The notes below the pieces were generated by a model. It worked only from the letters and a program-made list of their open reading frames with translations. It had not been told where the DNA came from and searched no databases. Below, piece by piece: positions 8,822-16,419 of a stretch of DNA of 51,771 nucleotides. Both the position numbers and the translations under genes were made by a program. Location: assembly GCF_015352445.1 (NCBI RefSeq), contig NZ_JADKPO010000032.1, positions 1 through 51,771 of the forward strand, written 5' to 3'. This DNA comes from Nocardioides agariphilus (GTDB lineage: Bacteria > Actinomycetota > Actinomycetes > Propionibacteriales > Nocardioidaceae). Numbering within the stretch: position 1 is the stretch's first letter; each line of letters opens with the position of its first letter.

Positions 8822-10215
8822 CCACCCTGACGAGCAGCACGTACGCCGCGACGCGACGTCACCCGGCCACTCTCGCGCTGTTGGTGTCCGCCCAGTTCCT
8901 GGTGATGCTCGACGCCTCGATCGTCAACGTGGCGCTGCCCTCGATCCAGTCCGACCTCGGCTTCGGCCCGGCGAGCATTACGTGGGTCGTGAACGCCTAC
9001 GTCCTCGCGTTCGGCGGACTCCTGCTGCTCTCGGGTCGCTTCGCCGACATGTTCGGCCGCCGCCGGGTCTTCGTCGCCGGCTCGTCGCTGTTCACCGTGG
9101 GCACCCTCCTGGCCGCGACCGCCGGCGGTCAGGAGCAGCTCCTGGCCGGTCGCCTGGTCCAGGGCGTCGGCGCCGCGGCCCTCAGCCCGGCAGCCATGTC
9201 CCTGCTGCTGTCGGCATTCCCTGGTGAGCAGCGGGCGAGGGCGATGGCTACCTGGGGCGCGGCCTCCGCCTTGGGCGGCGCAACCGGCGTGATGGCCGGG
9301 GGACTTCTCGCCGGTTCGTTCGGCTGGCGCTCGGTCTTCCTGGTCACGGTGCCGTTCTCGTGCACCGCCGCCTTCGTGGCCAGGCGCCTCCTCGCCGAGT
9401 CTGCTCTGAGCGCAGCTCGCAGGTTCGACGTGGTCGGTGCCGCGACGGTCACCGCCGCGGTGATCGCCCTGGTGCACGGCGCGGTCGATGCGGTCGACCT
9501 CGGTTGGGACTCTCCCCGCGTCCTCATCACGCTGGCAGGCGCGGTCGTCTTCGCGGGGGGCTTCGTGGCGGTGGAGCGACGCGTGCCGGACCCACTGGTC
9601 CCGCTCGAGCTCTTCAGGTCGCGAGCACTCAGCCGCGGTGTCGCGTTGGCCGTGCTCGGAGCAGGAGCCCGGGCCTCGAGCTTCGTGCTGGTCGCGCTCT
9701 ACTTCCAGCAGGCTCTCGCCATGGCTCCGCGGGAGGCAGGGCTGGCCATGGTGCCCACGTCTGTCGCTGGGTTCGCCATCTCCATGACCGTCCTGCCGCG
9801 CCTGCTGAAGGCAGTCGAACCGCAACGGTTGGTCGTCGTCGGCCTGGTGGTCCTCGCCGCCGGCCATCTCTGGCTGGCCAACGTGTCGCAACACGGCGGC
9901 TACGCGCTCGGCGTCCTGCCGGGTCTGATTCTCGTCGCAGCCGGGGTCGCCCTCAGCTTCACGCCGACCACCATGGTCGTGGCCGCCTCGGTGCCGGAGG
10001 CCCACGCCGGACTGGCCTCGGGCCTGGCAGCGACGGCCTCGCAGGTCGGCGGCGCGCTCGGGACTGCGACGTTCATCGTCGTCGGCCTCTCGGTGGCGGA
10101 CTCGGGCTCGCGCGTGCTCGGCCCGGCCGGCTTCTCCGCAGCCTTCACCGCCGCCGCTGCGGTTGCGCTCGGGACGGCTGCCCTCGGTGCTCGCGGCCTT
10201 TTCGCCGCTCGCTGA
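8809..10215 (+). CDS. MFS transporter, DHA2/EmrB-like
   Basis: A 468-residue major facilitator with helix 1 FLVMLDASIVNVALPSIQSD, loop 2-3 GRFADMFGRRRVF, and the helix 5 stretch WGAASALGGATGVMAGG, as in 14-span drug exporters. It is clearly a different subgroup from the exporter at 6214-7668 rather than a recent duplicate. The GTG at 8809 is chosen: it follows the zinc-ribbon stop by four bases, and everything upstream in frame (from 8743) overlaps that gene. No strong ribosome site, so coupling to the small gene is likely. Probably exports a toxic or secondary-metabolite-like compound; specificity unknown. Confidence 0.9.
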   Translation: MSAVTTLTSSTYAATRRHPATLALLVSAQFLVMLDASIVNVALPSIQSDLGFGPASITWVVNAYVLAFGGLLLLSGRFADMFGRRRVFVAGSSLFTVGTLLAATAGGQEQLLAGRLVQGVGAAALSPAAMSLLLSAFPGEQRARAMATWGAASALGGATGVMAGGLLAGSFGWRSVFLVTVPFSCTAAFVARRLLAESALSAARRFDVVGAATVTAAVIALVHGAVDAVDLGWDSPRVLITLAGAVVFAGGFVAVERRVPDPLVPLELFRSRALSRGVALAVLGAGARASSFVLVALYFQQALAMAPREAGLAMVPTSVAGFAISMTVLPRLLKAVEPQRLVVVGLVVLAAGHLWLANVSQHGGYALGVLPGLILVAAGVALSFTPTTMVVAASVPEAHAGLASGLAATASQVGGALGTATFIVVGLSVADSGSRVLGPAGFSAAFTAAAAVALGTAALGARGLFAAR

Positions 10216-10224
10216 CCCATGTCC

Positions 10225-10230
10225 TATGCT
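10225..10230 (+). promoter_or_regulatory. Candidate -10 element for the DUF6421 operon
   Basis: TATGCT fits TANNNT and would start a transcript near 10237, giving a leader of about 40 bases before the ATG at 10277. No convincing -35 was found. Confidence 0.35.
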
Positions 10231-10276
10231 TCCTCCGGTCAGGCAAATCTTCGAGATCAGGGGAGTGAAAGAGCAA

Positions 10277-11650
10277 ATGCTGTCGGCAAACACAGAGATG
10301 ACCGAACTCTTTGCGGGCAACATCGTCGATCATCCCGCCTGGTCCGACCTCAAGGCAGCCGTCGAGCGCGTCCGCGCCTGGCAGGTCGCTGACGGGTCCG
10401 TGGACCTGGAGGCACACGGGGCGCCGAGCGAGTCGGCGCTGCGCGACGCCGTCGAGGAGATCGTTGCCGGAGTGCAGCGGTTGAGCCCGCTGCTGCCCCA
10501 CGACGCGGCCTACCACGCCGCTCTGGTCGGCGACCTGCGTCGCTGGGCGGACGACGGCTTCGGCGTGCCTGACTTCCTCGACAGCCTGATGGCCTTCCAG
10601 CCGGCGGTCGACCGCACCGACAAGCGCCAGCACCTCGTGGTGTTCGCGATGTACACCCAGAACGGCAACCCGCATCGCAACCTCGAGGCCGTCGTACTGC
10701 GCATGGTGTGGCCCGACTGGCTCGCCGAGCTGGAGAGCACCCGGTTCGACAACCCGCTGTTCTGCGGGATCACCTTCGAGGACTTCACCGCCGGCTACGA
10801 CACCCACTCGGCCGTGTTCTTCCCCGAGACGATCGCTGTCCGCGAGACGCCCGAGCGGTTCACCTGGGGCGGCATCTTCTGCGACCGCGAGGCGGCCCGC
10901 TTCCGCCAGGTCGCCACCGCAGCGGTCGAGACGCTGAGGCTCGACGTCCCCGACGACGGCCGAGCACTCCTCGAGGACCAGCAGCGGTGCGAGGAGGCGT
11001 TCGTGCTCTGGGACATGGTCCACGACCGAGCCCACAGCCGGGGCGACCTCCCCTTCGACCCGTTCATGATCAAGCAGCGCCAGCCGTTTTGGATGTACGC
11101 CCTCGAGGAGCTGCGCTGCGACCTCACCGCGTTCCGGGCAGCCGTCGAGCTGGAGGGCGAGGGCACCGGCCCGGCCCGCGACGTCCAGTACGCCGTGCTC
11201 CTCGACCGGATGTTCCGCTTCCCGGTGACCGGTGCTCGCCAGCGCAACTACGACGGCCTCGGCGGTCAGCTGCTGTTCGCCTACCTGCACCAGCACGACG
11301 CGCTGCGCTGGACCGACAACTCCCTGCGCATCGACTGGGCCTTGGCCACGGAGGTCACCGGGAGGCTGCTCGACGAGATCGAGACCCTCTACCGCGACGG
11401 CATCGACCGACCCAAGGTCGTGCACTGGCTGCGCGGCTACGAGCTGGTCGCCCGCTACGTGACTCCGCACCCGGCGTCGCGCTGGGCCAAGGGCGCCGAG
11501 GCACTCGACTTCCACCAGCCACCGCGGGCGCTGGTCGACGACGTGCTGCCCGACGAGTTCCCGCTGAGCATGTTCTTCGAGGCGCTGGCCAAGAAGCTGC
11601 ACGAGGTGATCGCCGAGACTCGCGGCATCACCAGGGCCGGTGCGGCATGA
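10277..11650 (+). CDS. DUF6421 family protein
   Basis: A 457-residue cytoplasmic protein that I recognise as the actinobacterial DUF6421 family, of unknown function. Visible conserved stretches are FAMYTQNGNPHRNLEAVVLR, HSAVFFPETI, WDMVHDRAHSRGDLPFDPFM and YDGLGGQLLFAYLHQHDALR; the H-D/E-rich segments could bind metal but this is not proven. The ATG at 10277 is chosen over GTG 10265 because the aggggag at 10258-10264 is then a usable ribosome site; an ATG at 10226 is also possible. It is translationally coupled (ATGA overlap) to an SDR and through it to a threonine-aldolase-like enzyme, a trio I recall from other actinobacteria, which suggests one shared pathway. Confidence 0.8.
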   Translation: MLSANTEMTELFAGNIVDHPAWSDLKAAVERVRAWQVADGSVDLEAHGAPSESALRDAVEEIVAGVQRLSPLLPHDAAYHAALVGDLRRWADDGFGVPDFLDSLMAFQPAVDRTDKRQHLVVFAMYTQNGNPHRNLEAVVLRMVWPDWLAELESTRFDNPLFCGITFEDFTAGYDTHSAVFFPETIAVRETPERFTWGGIFCDREAARFRQVATAAVETLRLDVPDDGRALLEDQQRCEEAFVLWDMVHDRAHSRGDLPFDPFMIKQRQPFWMYALEELRCDLTAFRAAVELEGEGTGPARDVQYAVLLDRMFRFPVTGARQRNYDGLGGQLLFAYLHQHDALRWTDNSLRIDWALATEVTGRLLDEIETLYRDGIDRPKVVHWLRGYELVARYVTPHPASRWAKGAEALDFHQPPRALVDDVLPDEFPLSMFFEALAKKLHEVIAETRGITRAGAA

Positions 11651-12330
11651 CGGACCTCAGCGGCAAGGTGATCGCGGTCGCCGGCGCCGGTGGCTCCGCA
11701 GGTCGGGCGACCGTCGCGCGGCTGACGGCCGCCGGGGCGACCGTCGCCGCGGCCGACGCCGACGCGTCCCGGGTCGTGGGAGTCGCGGGGGCCAGCGTCG
11801 TCGACCTTCTCGACGCGGCGGCGACCCGAGCGTGGATCGACGGCGTCGAGCAGACCCACGGGAGGCTCGACGGCCTGGTCCACCTCGTCGGCGGCTGGCG
11901 CGGCGGCAAGGAGCTCGACGACGGCGCCCTGGCCGACTGGGCGGCTCTCGCACCACTCCTGGTCGAGACGGTGGCGAGCACCTCGGTGGCAGCACGCGAG
12001 GCGCTGGTGCGCACCGATGGGCGCTTCGCAGTGGTCAGCGCGACCGGTGCCCACCATCCGACTGCGGGCAACGCCGCCTATGCCGCGGCCAAGGCCGCTG
12101 CCGAGGCCTGGACGCTCGCCCTCGCCGACTCCTTCGCCAAGTCCGGCGCAGGGGCTGCCGTCGTGCTCGTCGTCAAGGCGCTGGTCGACGACGCGATGCG
12201 AGCGGCCAAGCCCGACGCTGCGTTCGCCGGCTTCACCCACGTCGACGAGCTGGCCGAGACCATTGCCGGGCTGTGGGCCCGGCCCACCCGCGAGCTGAAC
12301 CGAACCCGCCAGTGGATGATCGAGCCGTGA
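11647..12330 (+). CDS. SDR family oxidoreductase (coupled to DUF6421)
   Basis: A 227-residue short-chain dehydrogenase. The nucleotide loop reads VAGAGGSAGRATVARL, DGLVHLVGGW takes the place of the NNAG motif, and AAYAAAKAAAEAW holds the catalytic Tyr and Lys in YxxxK. The start ATG overlaps the DUF6421 stop as ATGA. The next gene starts with GTG overlapping this stop as GTGA, so all three are made from one message in fixed ratio. The glycine loop spacing is slightly unusual for classical SDRs but still binding-competent. Substrate unknown; an amino-acid-derived carbonyl is suggested by the aldolase neighbour. Confidence 0.85.
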   Translation: MTDLSGKVIAVAGAGGSAGRATVARLTAAGATVAAADADASRVVGVAGASVVDLLDAAATRAWIDGVEQTHGRLDGLVHLVGGWRGGKELDDGALADWAALAPLLVETVASTSVAAREALVRTDGRFAVVSATGAHHPTAGNAAYAAAKAAAEAWTLALADSFAKSGAGAAVVLVVKALVDDAMRAAKPDAAFAGFTHVDELAETIAGLWARPTRELNRTRQWMIEP

Positions 12331-13403
12331 CCCTCTCCGACACCAGCTCAGCAGCGGTCCGCCGTCACGACCCCGAGGTGCGCGGCTTCGCCAGCGACAA
12401 CTACGCGGGTGTGCATCCGCAGGTCCTGGCTGCCCTGGCGCACGCCAACGGCGGCCACCAGACTGCCTACGGCGACGACGCCTACACGGCCCACCTCGGC
12501 GACCTGATGCGCGAGCTGTTCGGCGGCTCGGTCGAGACCTACCCGGTCTTCAACGGCACCGGCGCCAACGTCGTCGCCCTGCAGGCGCTGACCGACCGGT
12601 GGGGTGCGGTGATCTGCGCCGAGACCGCGCACGTCAACGTCGACGAGGGCGGTGCGCCCGAGCGCGTGGGCTCGATCAAGCTGCACACCGTGCCGACGCC
12701 CGACGGCAAGCTCACTCCCGAGCTCGTCGACCGCCAGGCCTTCGGGTTCGACGACGAGCACCGCGCGATGCCGCAGGTCGTCTCGATCACCCAGTCCACC
12801 GAGCTCGGCACCCTCTACACCCCTGACGAGATCCGGGCGCTGGCCGACCACGCGCACGGGCTCGGCATGAGCCTGCACCTCGACGGGGCGCGGATCGCCA
12901 ACGCCACGGCCGCACTCGGCACGCCCGTGCGCGAGTTCACCACCGACGCCGGCGTCGACCTGGTCTCCTTCGGCGGCACCAAGACCGGCGCGCTCGCTGC
13001 CGAGGCCGTGGTCGTCCTCGCCCCCGAGAAGGTCCGCCACCTCAAGCACCTGCGCAAGCTGTCGATGCAACTGGCCTCCAAGATGCGGTTCGTCTCGGTG
13101 CAGCTCGAGGCCCTGCTGGCCGACGGGCTGTGGCTCGAGCTGGCCGGTCACGCCAACACGATGGCGCAGCGCCTGGCTGCGGGCGTCCGCGAGGTCGACG
13201 GGGTCGAGATCCTCTACCCCGTGCAGGCCAACGCCGTCTTCGCCCGGCTGCCCCACGACGTGAGCACCCGACTCATGGAGCGCTACCGGTTCTACTTCTG
13301 GGACGAGGCTTCCGGGCACGTGCGGTGGATGTGTGCCTTCGACACGACCGAGGCCGACGTCGACGGCTTCCTCGCGGCGTTGCGCGAGGAGATCGCCCGC
13401 TAG
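12327..13403 (+). CDS. Low-specificity L-threonine aldolase / beta-eliminating lyase family
   Basis: A 358-residue PLP enzyme of fold type I, family of threonine aldolase (beta_elim_lyase). It shows GFASDNYAGVHPQVLAAL, the active-site region NGTGANVVAL, LHLDGARIANA with the PLP-contacting Asp, and SFGGTKTGALAAE where Lys219 should form the internal aldimine. Such enzymes cleave L-threonine or related beta-hydroxy amino acids to glycine and an aldehyde. GTG start at 12327 overlaps the SDR stop. The pairing with an SDR suggests oxidation of a beta-hydroxy amino acid or reduction of the released aldehyde. True substrate is not determined. Confidence 0.88.
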   Translation: MTLSDTSSAAVRRHDPEVRGFASDNYAGVHPQVLAALAHANGGHQTAYGDDAYTAHLGDLMRELFGGSVETYPVFNGTGANVVALQALTDRWGAVICAETAHVNVDEGGAPERVGSIKLHTVPTPDGKLTPELVDRQAFGFDDEHRAMPQVVSITQSTELGTLYTPDEIRALADHAHGLGMSLHLDGARIANATAALGTPVREFTTDAGVDLVSFGGTKTGALAAEAVVVLAPEKVRHLKHLRKLSMQLASKMRFVSVQLEALLADGLWLELAGHANTMAQRLAAGVREVDGVEILYPVQANAVFARLPHDVSTRLMERYRFYFWDEASGHVRWMCAFDTTEADVDGFLAALREEIAR

Positions 13404-13518
13404 GTTCCTGCCTGATGCAGCGGTGTGGGCGTTGTGGTTCCTGCGCTCTCCGCCCTAGCCTCCGACCAACCGGCCCCGGCGTGCTGAGCGGGGCCATCCC
13501 AGAGGGAGATGGTCAGGC

Positions 13519-13824
13519 ATGTGGGCACAGGTACAGCGGGTCAAGACGAGTCCCGAGGGGGACGCCGAAGTGCTCGAGGTCTTCGACCAGTTGCGCGCCA
13601 TCGAGCAGGAGGACTCCGGTCTCTTGCAGACCTTGGTGCTGCGCAGCCAGGCCGATCCGGCCGACGTCTTCGTGGTGGTCGTGTTCGAGAGTGAGGAGAA
13701 GGCCCGCGCACGCGAGGTGGATCCTCGGCGCCAGGAGCCGCTTGAGCGCATCCGCGGAGCGATGGGGAACCTCCTGGACGGCCCGCCTGAGTTCTTCGAC
13801 TGCGACGTCCTCGTGAACCGGTAG
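13519..13824 (+). CDS. ABM-like dimeric alpha/beta-barrel protein
   Basis: A 101-residue protein with the pattern of antibiotic-biosynthesis-monooxygenase-like ferredoxin folds: a first beta strand MWAQVQRVKTSP, a helix EVLEVFDQLRAIEQE, strands GLLQTLVLRS and DVFVVVVFESEEKARA, and a final helix. Members are small dimers, often heme- or quinone-handling enzymes or of unknown function. gggaga is upstream of the ATG. It stands alone between the aldolase operon and an acetyltransferase. Assignment is by fold pattern only. Confidence 0.65.
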   Translation: MWAQVQRVKTSPEGDAEVLEVFDQLRAIEQEDSGLLQTLVLRSQADPADVFVVVVFESEEKARAREVDPRRQEPLERIRGAMGNLLDGPPEFFDCDVLVNR

Positions 13825-13851
13825 TCGCCAGACGCTGTCCTATGTTCGGCC

Positions 13852-13857
13852 TATGCT
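13852..13857 (+). promoter_or_regulatory. Candidate -10 element, leaderless acetyltransferase transcript
   Basis: TATGCT ends six bases before the GTG at 13864. The gene has no visible ribosome site, which fits a leaderless message. Confidence 0.5.
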
Positions 13858-13863
13858 CGCGCC

Positions 13864-14460
13864 GTGGTGGACATCCGCCAGGCCGGTCCGGGCCGAGTCG
13901 ACCAGGTCGCCCGGGTGATGGGCCGTGCATTTGTCACCGAGCCGATGATGACGTGGCCGCTCGGAGGGCAGAGCGAGGACCTCGAGGAGCGATGCGTTCG
14001 CGCCTATGCGCTCTACCTTGGCCCATTGCTGGAACAAGGGCTCGTGTGGGAGACCGCGGATGGGCGCGGAGCCCTCGTCTTCGTGTCGCCCGACGGGACC
14101 GACGTGTGGGATGACGCGCTTGCCCACGTCGACGACTCGACCACTCACGACGTGACCGATGACGGCGGTCGGCGGCACGAGCGGTTCTGGGAGTGGGTCG
14201 CTTCGAAGATTCCGCCGGAGCCGGTTTGGCACCTTGACTCCGTGGCGGTCGAGCCCGGCTGGCAGGGACGCGGGATCGGTTCGGCGCTGATCGAGTTCGG
14301 ACTCGAGCTGACCCGCGAGAGCAACGCGGCCGTCATCCTCGAGACCGGTACGGCGCGCAACGTGCCGCTCTACAAACGGTTCGGATTCCGCGTCGTCGAG
14401 GAGGCTGACTCTCCCGAGGGCGGACCGCACGTCTGGTTCATGCGGCGGGAGCCTTGGTAG
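13864..14460 (+). CDS. GNAT-family N-acetyltransferase
   Basis: A 198-residue acetyltransferase. The acetyl-CoA motif A reads VEPGWQGRGIGSALIE (the Q/RxxGxG/A loop) and is followed by ETGTARNVPLYKRFGFRVV, the typical motif B region. The N-terminal half VDIRQAGPGRVDQVARVM is also typical of the fold. The start is the GTG at 13864 placed at the 5-prime end of a predicted leaderless transcript. Acceptor could be a small amine, antibiotic or protein N-terminus; there is no clue in the neighbourhood. Confidence 0.88.
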   Translation: MVDIRQAGPGRVDQVARVMGRAFVTEPMMTWPLGGQSEDLEERCVRAYALYLGPLLEQGLVWETADGRGALVFVSPDGTDVWDDALAHVDDSTTHDVTDDGGRRHERFWEWVASKIPPEPVWHLDSVAVEPGWQGRGIGSALIEFGLELTRESNAAVILETGTARNVPLYKRFGFRVVEEADSPEGGPHVWFMRREPW

Positions 14461-14540
14461 GTCGACCTCGTCGCCCGGGTCGATCATCGCCGCGAACGCC
14501 TCGAGCGATGGATGATGGCGGGACGTACCTGGAGGTGGCC

Positions 14541-14966
14541 ATGCAGACTCGCTGTTTCCCGAGCACTCCCGACGCTCGCTCTCCCGCGGGGGCCGAGGTT
14601 CGGACCCTGATCGAGGGGGAGCTGGGCGGCATGATCCACTCCACCGTCCCAGCAGGTCAGGTCAATCGGGCGACGGTCCACGCCACGGTCAGCGAGTTCT
14701 GGCACGTCCTGTCCGGCGAGGGTCAGATCTGGCGCCGAGATGACACCGGCGAGGAGACGACGCAGCTGGGTGCCGGTGTCACCATCGACATCACCGTCGG
14801 GACCGCCTTCCAGTACCGCTGCACCGGTTCCGAGCCGCTCACGTTCTTGTGCATCACGATGCCGCCCTGGCCCGGCGAGCAGGAGGCGACGATCATCGAG
14901 GGGCCCTGGACGCCGAACGCTCCCCAGGGTCGTCGAGGAGGCGGCGGCGTCGTCGGCTGGGCCTAA
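14541..14966 (+). CDS. Cupin-domain protein
   Basis: A 141-residue single-domain cupin. The first cupin motif is approximated by HATVSEFWHVLSGEGQIWRR and the second by GVTIDITVGTAFQYRCTGSE. Start at 14541 has the strong ggaggtggcc immediately upstream, preferred over an ATG at 14508. Cupins of this size bind a metal and act as isomerases, dioxygenases or sensors; some metal-binding histidines appear to be replaced here, so a binding rather than catalytic role is possible. The last residues are Gly/Arg-rich. Confidence 0.75.
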   Translation: MQTRCFPSTPDARSPAGAEVRTLIEGELGGMIHSTVPAGQVNRATVHATVSEFWHVLSGEGQIWRRDDTGEETTQLGAGVTIDITVGTAFQYRCTGSEPLTFLCITMPPWPGEQEATIIEGPWTPNAPQGRRGGGGVVGWA

Positions 14967-14970
14967 TTAG

Positions 14971-14986
14971 TAGGACGTCCTAGTAT
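14971..14986 (+). promoter_or_regulatory. Perfect 12-bp palindrome overlapping a leaderless promoter of the IcmB-like gene
   Basis: taggacgtccta (14971-14982) is a perfect palindrome and overlaps a -10-like TAGTAT at 14981-14986. The ATG at 14994 is seven bases beyond that hexamer, so the message is probably leaderless, and a repressor bound at the palindrome would block RNA polymerase directly. The regulator is unknown. Confidence 0.55.
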
Positions 14987-14993
14987 CTAGGTC

Positions 14994-15407
14994 ATGACTC
15001 CCCACCGTGCGCGCATCGTCGTGGCCAAGCCTGGCCTCGACGGGCACGACCGAGGCATCAAGATCGTGGCCCGGGCGCTGCGCGACGCTGGACACGAGGT
15101 CATCTACACGGGTCTTCGCCAGAGCCCCGAGGAGATCGTGGCGACGGCGATCCAGGAGGACGCCGACCTCATCGGGCTGTCGGTGCTCTCCGGTGCGCAC
15201 ATGACGTTGTTCCGCGTGCTGATCGAGGAGCTGGCCCGGCGCGACGTCGACGACATCGCGGTCTTCGGCGGAGGCATCATCCCCGACGAGGACATCCCGC
15301 TGCTCGAGGCGATGGGAGTGCGCAAGGTGTTCACGCCGGGCGCCGCCACCGGCGAGATCACGGCGTGGGTCGCCGAGTTCGTCGAGTCCCTCCGCGAGCG
15401 CGTCTGA
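14994..15407 (+). CDS. icmB: Cobalamin-binding small subunit of an acyl-CoA mutase (IcmB-like)
   Basis: A 137-residue stand-alone B12-binding domain. IVVAKPGLDGHDRG contains the DxHxxG signature (Asp16, His18, Gly21), where the histidine replaces the lower ligand of cobalamin; GLSVLSGAHMTLF and VFGGGIIPDEDIP complete the Rossmann-like site. Size and sequence match, from memory, the small subunit of isobutyryl-CoA mutase and related 2-hydroxyisobutyryl-CoA mutases (about 136 residues) more than the fused methylmalonyl-CoA mutase. No large mutase subunit is in the window, so its partner must be encoded elsewhere. Under a private palindrome/promoter at 14971-14986. Confidence 0.85.
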   Translation: MTPHRARIVVAKPGLDGHDRGIKIVARALRDAGHEVIYTGLRQSPEEIVATAIQEDADLIGLSVLSGAHMTLFRVLIEELARRDVDDIAVFGGGIIPDEDIPLLEAMGVRKVFTPGAATGEITAWVAEFVESLRERV

Positions 15408-15415
15408 GGCTCCTT

Positions 15416-15441
15416 GCTACGAGGCTGGGCTACGAGGCTGG
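15416..15441. repeat. Tandem direct repeat, 13 bp x 2
   Basis: gctacgaggctgg occurs twice back to back, 15416-15428 and 15429-15441, between the IcmB-like gene and the candidate promoter of the next gene. It could be a two-site operator; nothing else supports it. Confidence 0.5.
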
Positions 15442-15461
15442 CCTGCGCGCCTGGTCAGGCG

Positions 15462-15575
15462 TAGCCTCGATCTGCCGCCAGCGTGGGCGCACCCCGCTCC
15501 CAACGGAGGCGGCAAGGGGGGACCTACCCAAGTCCCTGGACCGCCCGTCAGCGATCTGCATTCGCCGACGGGCGG
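15462..15575 (+). promoter_or_regulatory. Candidate promoter and structured leader of the mycofactocin-type SDR
   Basis: A -10-like TAGCCT at 15462-15467 would give a leader of about 130 bases. Within it, gccgcc (15474-15479) can pair with ggcggc (15508-15513), and a strong hairpin runs 15541-15575: ccgcccgtc pairs with gacgggcgg, with an inner gcga/tcgc extension around a seven-base loop. The hairpin ends about 28 bases before the ATG, near the ribosome site. No known riboswitch class was recognised. Confidence 0.4.
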
Positions 15576-15603
15576 TGCCACGTCCGAGGAGAGCAGGGTC
15601 CGG

Positions 15604-16407
15604 ATGTCAACAGAGCGCACGAGCAACCGCGTCGCCTTGGTGACCGGTGCCGCGCGCGGCATCGGGGCCGCCACCGTCGAGGCCTTGTGCCGACAGGGGT
15701 ACGGCGTCGCCGCTCTCGATGCCTGCCGCGGCGGCGATGTCCTCCCGGGCGTCGGCTACCCGATGGCCACGCCGGCCGAGTTGCAGGCCCTCGCCGAGAC
15801 GTACCCGGACCAGGTGCTGGCCGTGCGTGCCGACGTACGTGACCGGGAGGCGCTCGACCTGGCGGTCAACGCCACCATCGACCGGTTCGGGCGGCTGGAC
15901 GCCGTGGTCGCTGCCGCCGGTGTGGTCGTCGGCGGCCTGCCGCTGTGGCGCACGCCCGACGAGCACCTCCAGACCCTGCTCGACGTCAACGTTCTCGGGG
16001 TGTGGAACACCGCGGCCGCGGTGGTGCCCACGATGCTCGACGGGCCCGATCCCCACGGCTGCCGGTTCGTGGCCATCGCCTCGGCGGCCGGCGAGCGCGG
16101 CCTGTTCCACCTCAGTGGCTACACGGCCAGCAAGCACGCCGTGATCGGCATCGTGCGCGGGCTGGCCGCCGACCTCGTCGGCACCGGCATGACCGCCGTC
16201 GCGATCGCGCCGGGCTCGACCCGGACGGCGATGCTCGCCGCGACCGCCGACCTCTACGAGGCCACGCCCGCCGACCTCGCGCAGCACCAGGGCATCCGCC
16301 GGCTCATCGAGCCCGAGGAGATCGCCGAGACGATCGCGCTGTGCTGCTCGCCGGCTGGGGCCGCGCTCAACGGGTCGGTGGTCCGCGCCGACGGCGGCTT
16401 CGGGTGA
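15604..16407 (+). CDS. Mycofactocin-coupled SDR family oxidoreductase
   Basis: A 267-residue short-chain dehydrogenase with TGAARGIGAAT as the NAD loop, DAVVAAAGVV, and the catalytic SGYTASKHAV (Tyr173, Lys177). Between the first helix and strand it has the insertion LDACRGGDVLPGVGYPMATP, which I recognise as the hallmark of mycofactocin-associated SDRs, where NAD is held non-exchangeably and electrons pass to mycofactocin. The start at 15604 has gaggagag upstream. No mycofactocin biosynthesis genes are in the window. Probable role: oxidation of an alcohol; substrate unknown. Position next to the B12 subunit is suggestive but not proof of a shared pathway. Confidence 0.85.
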   Translation: MSTERTSNRVALVTGAARGIGAATVEALCRQGYGVAALDACRGGDVLPGVGYPMATPAELQALAETYPDQVLAVRADVRDREALDLAVNATIDRFGRLDAVVAAAGVVVGGLPLWRTPDEHLQTLLDVNVLGVWNTAAAVVPTMLDGPDPHGCRFVAIASAAGERGLFHLSGYTASKHAVIGIVRGLAADLVGTGMTAVAIAPGSTRTAMLAATADLYEATPADLAQHQGIRRLIEPEEIAETIALCCSPAGAALNGSVVRADGGFG

Positions 16408-16419
16408 GGTGAACTCGGC

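Noticed and set aside
15474-15575. Cobalamin riboswitch
   Set aside because: No convincing B12 box or core kissing-loop sequence was found, and the B12 protein gene lies upstream, not downstream.
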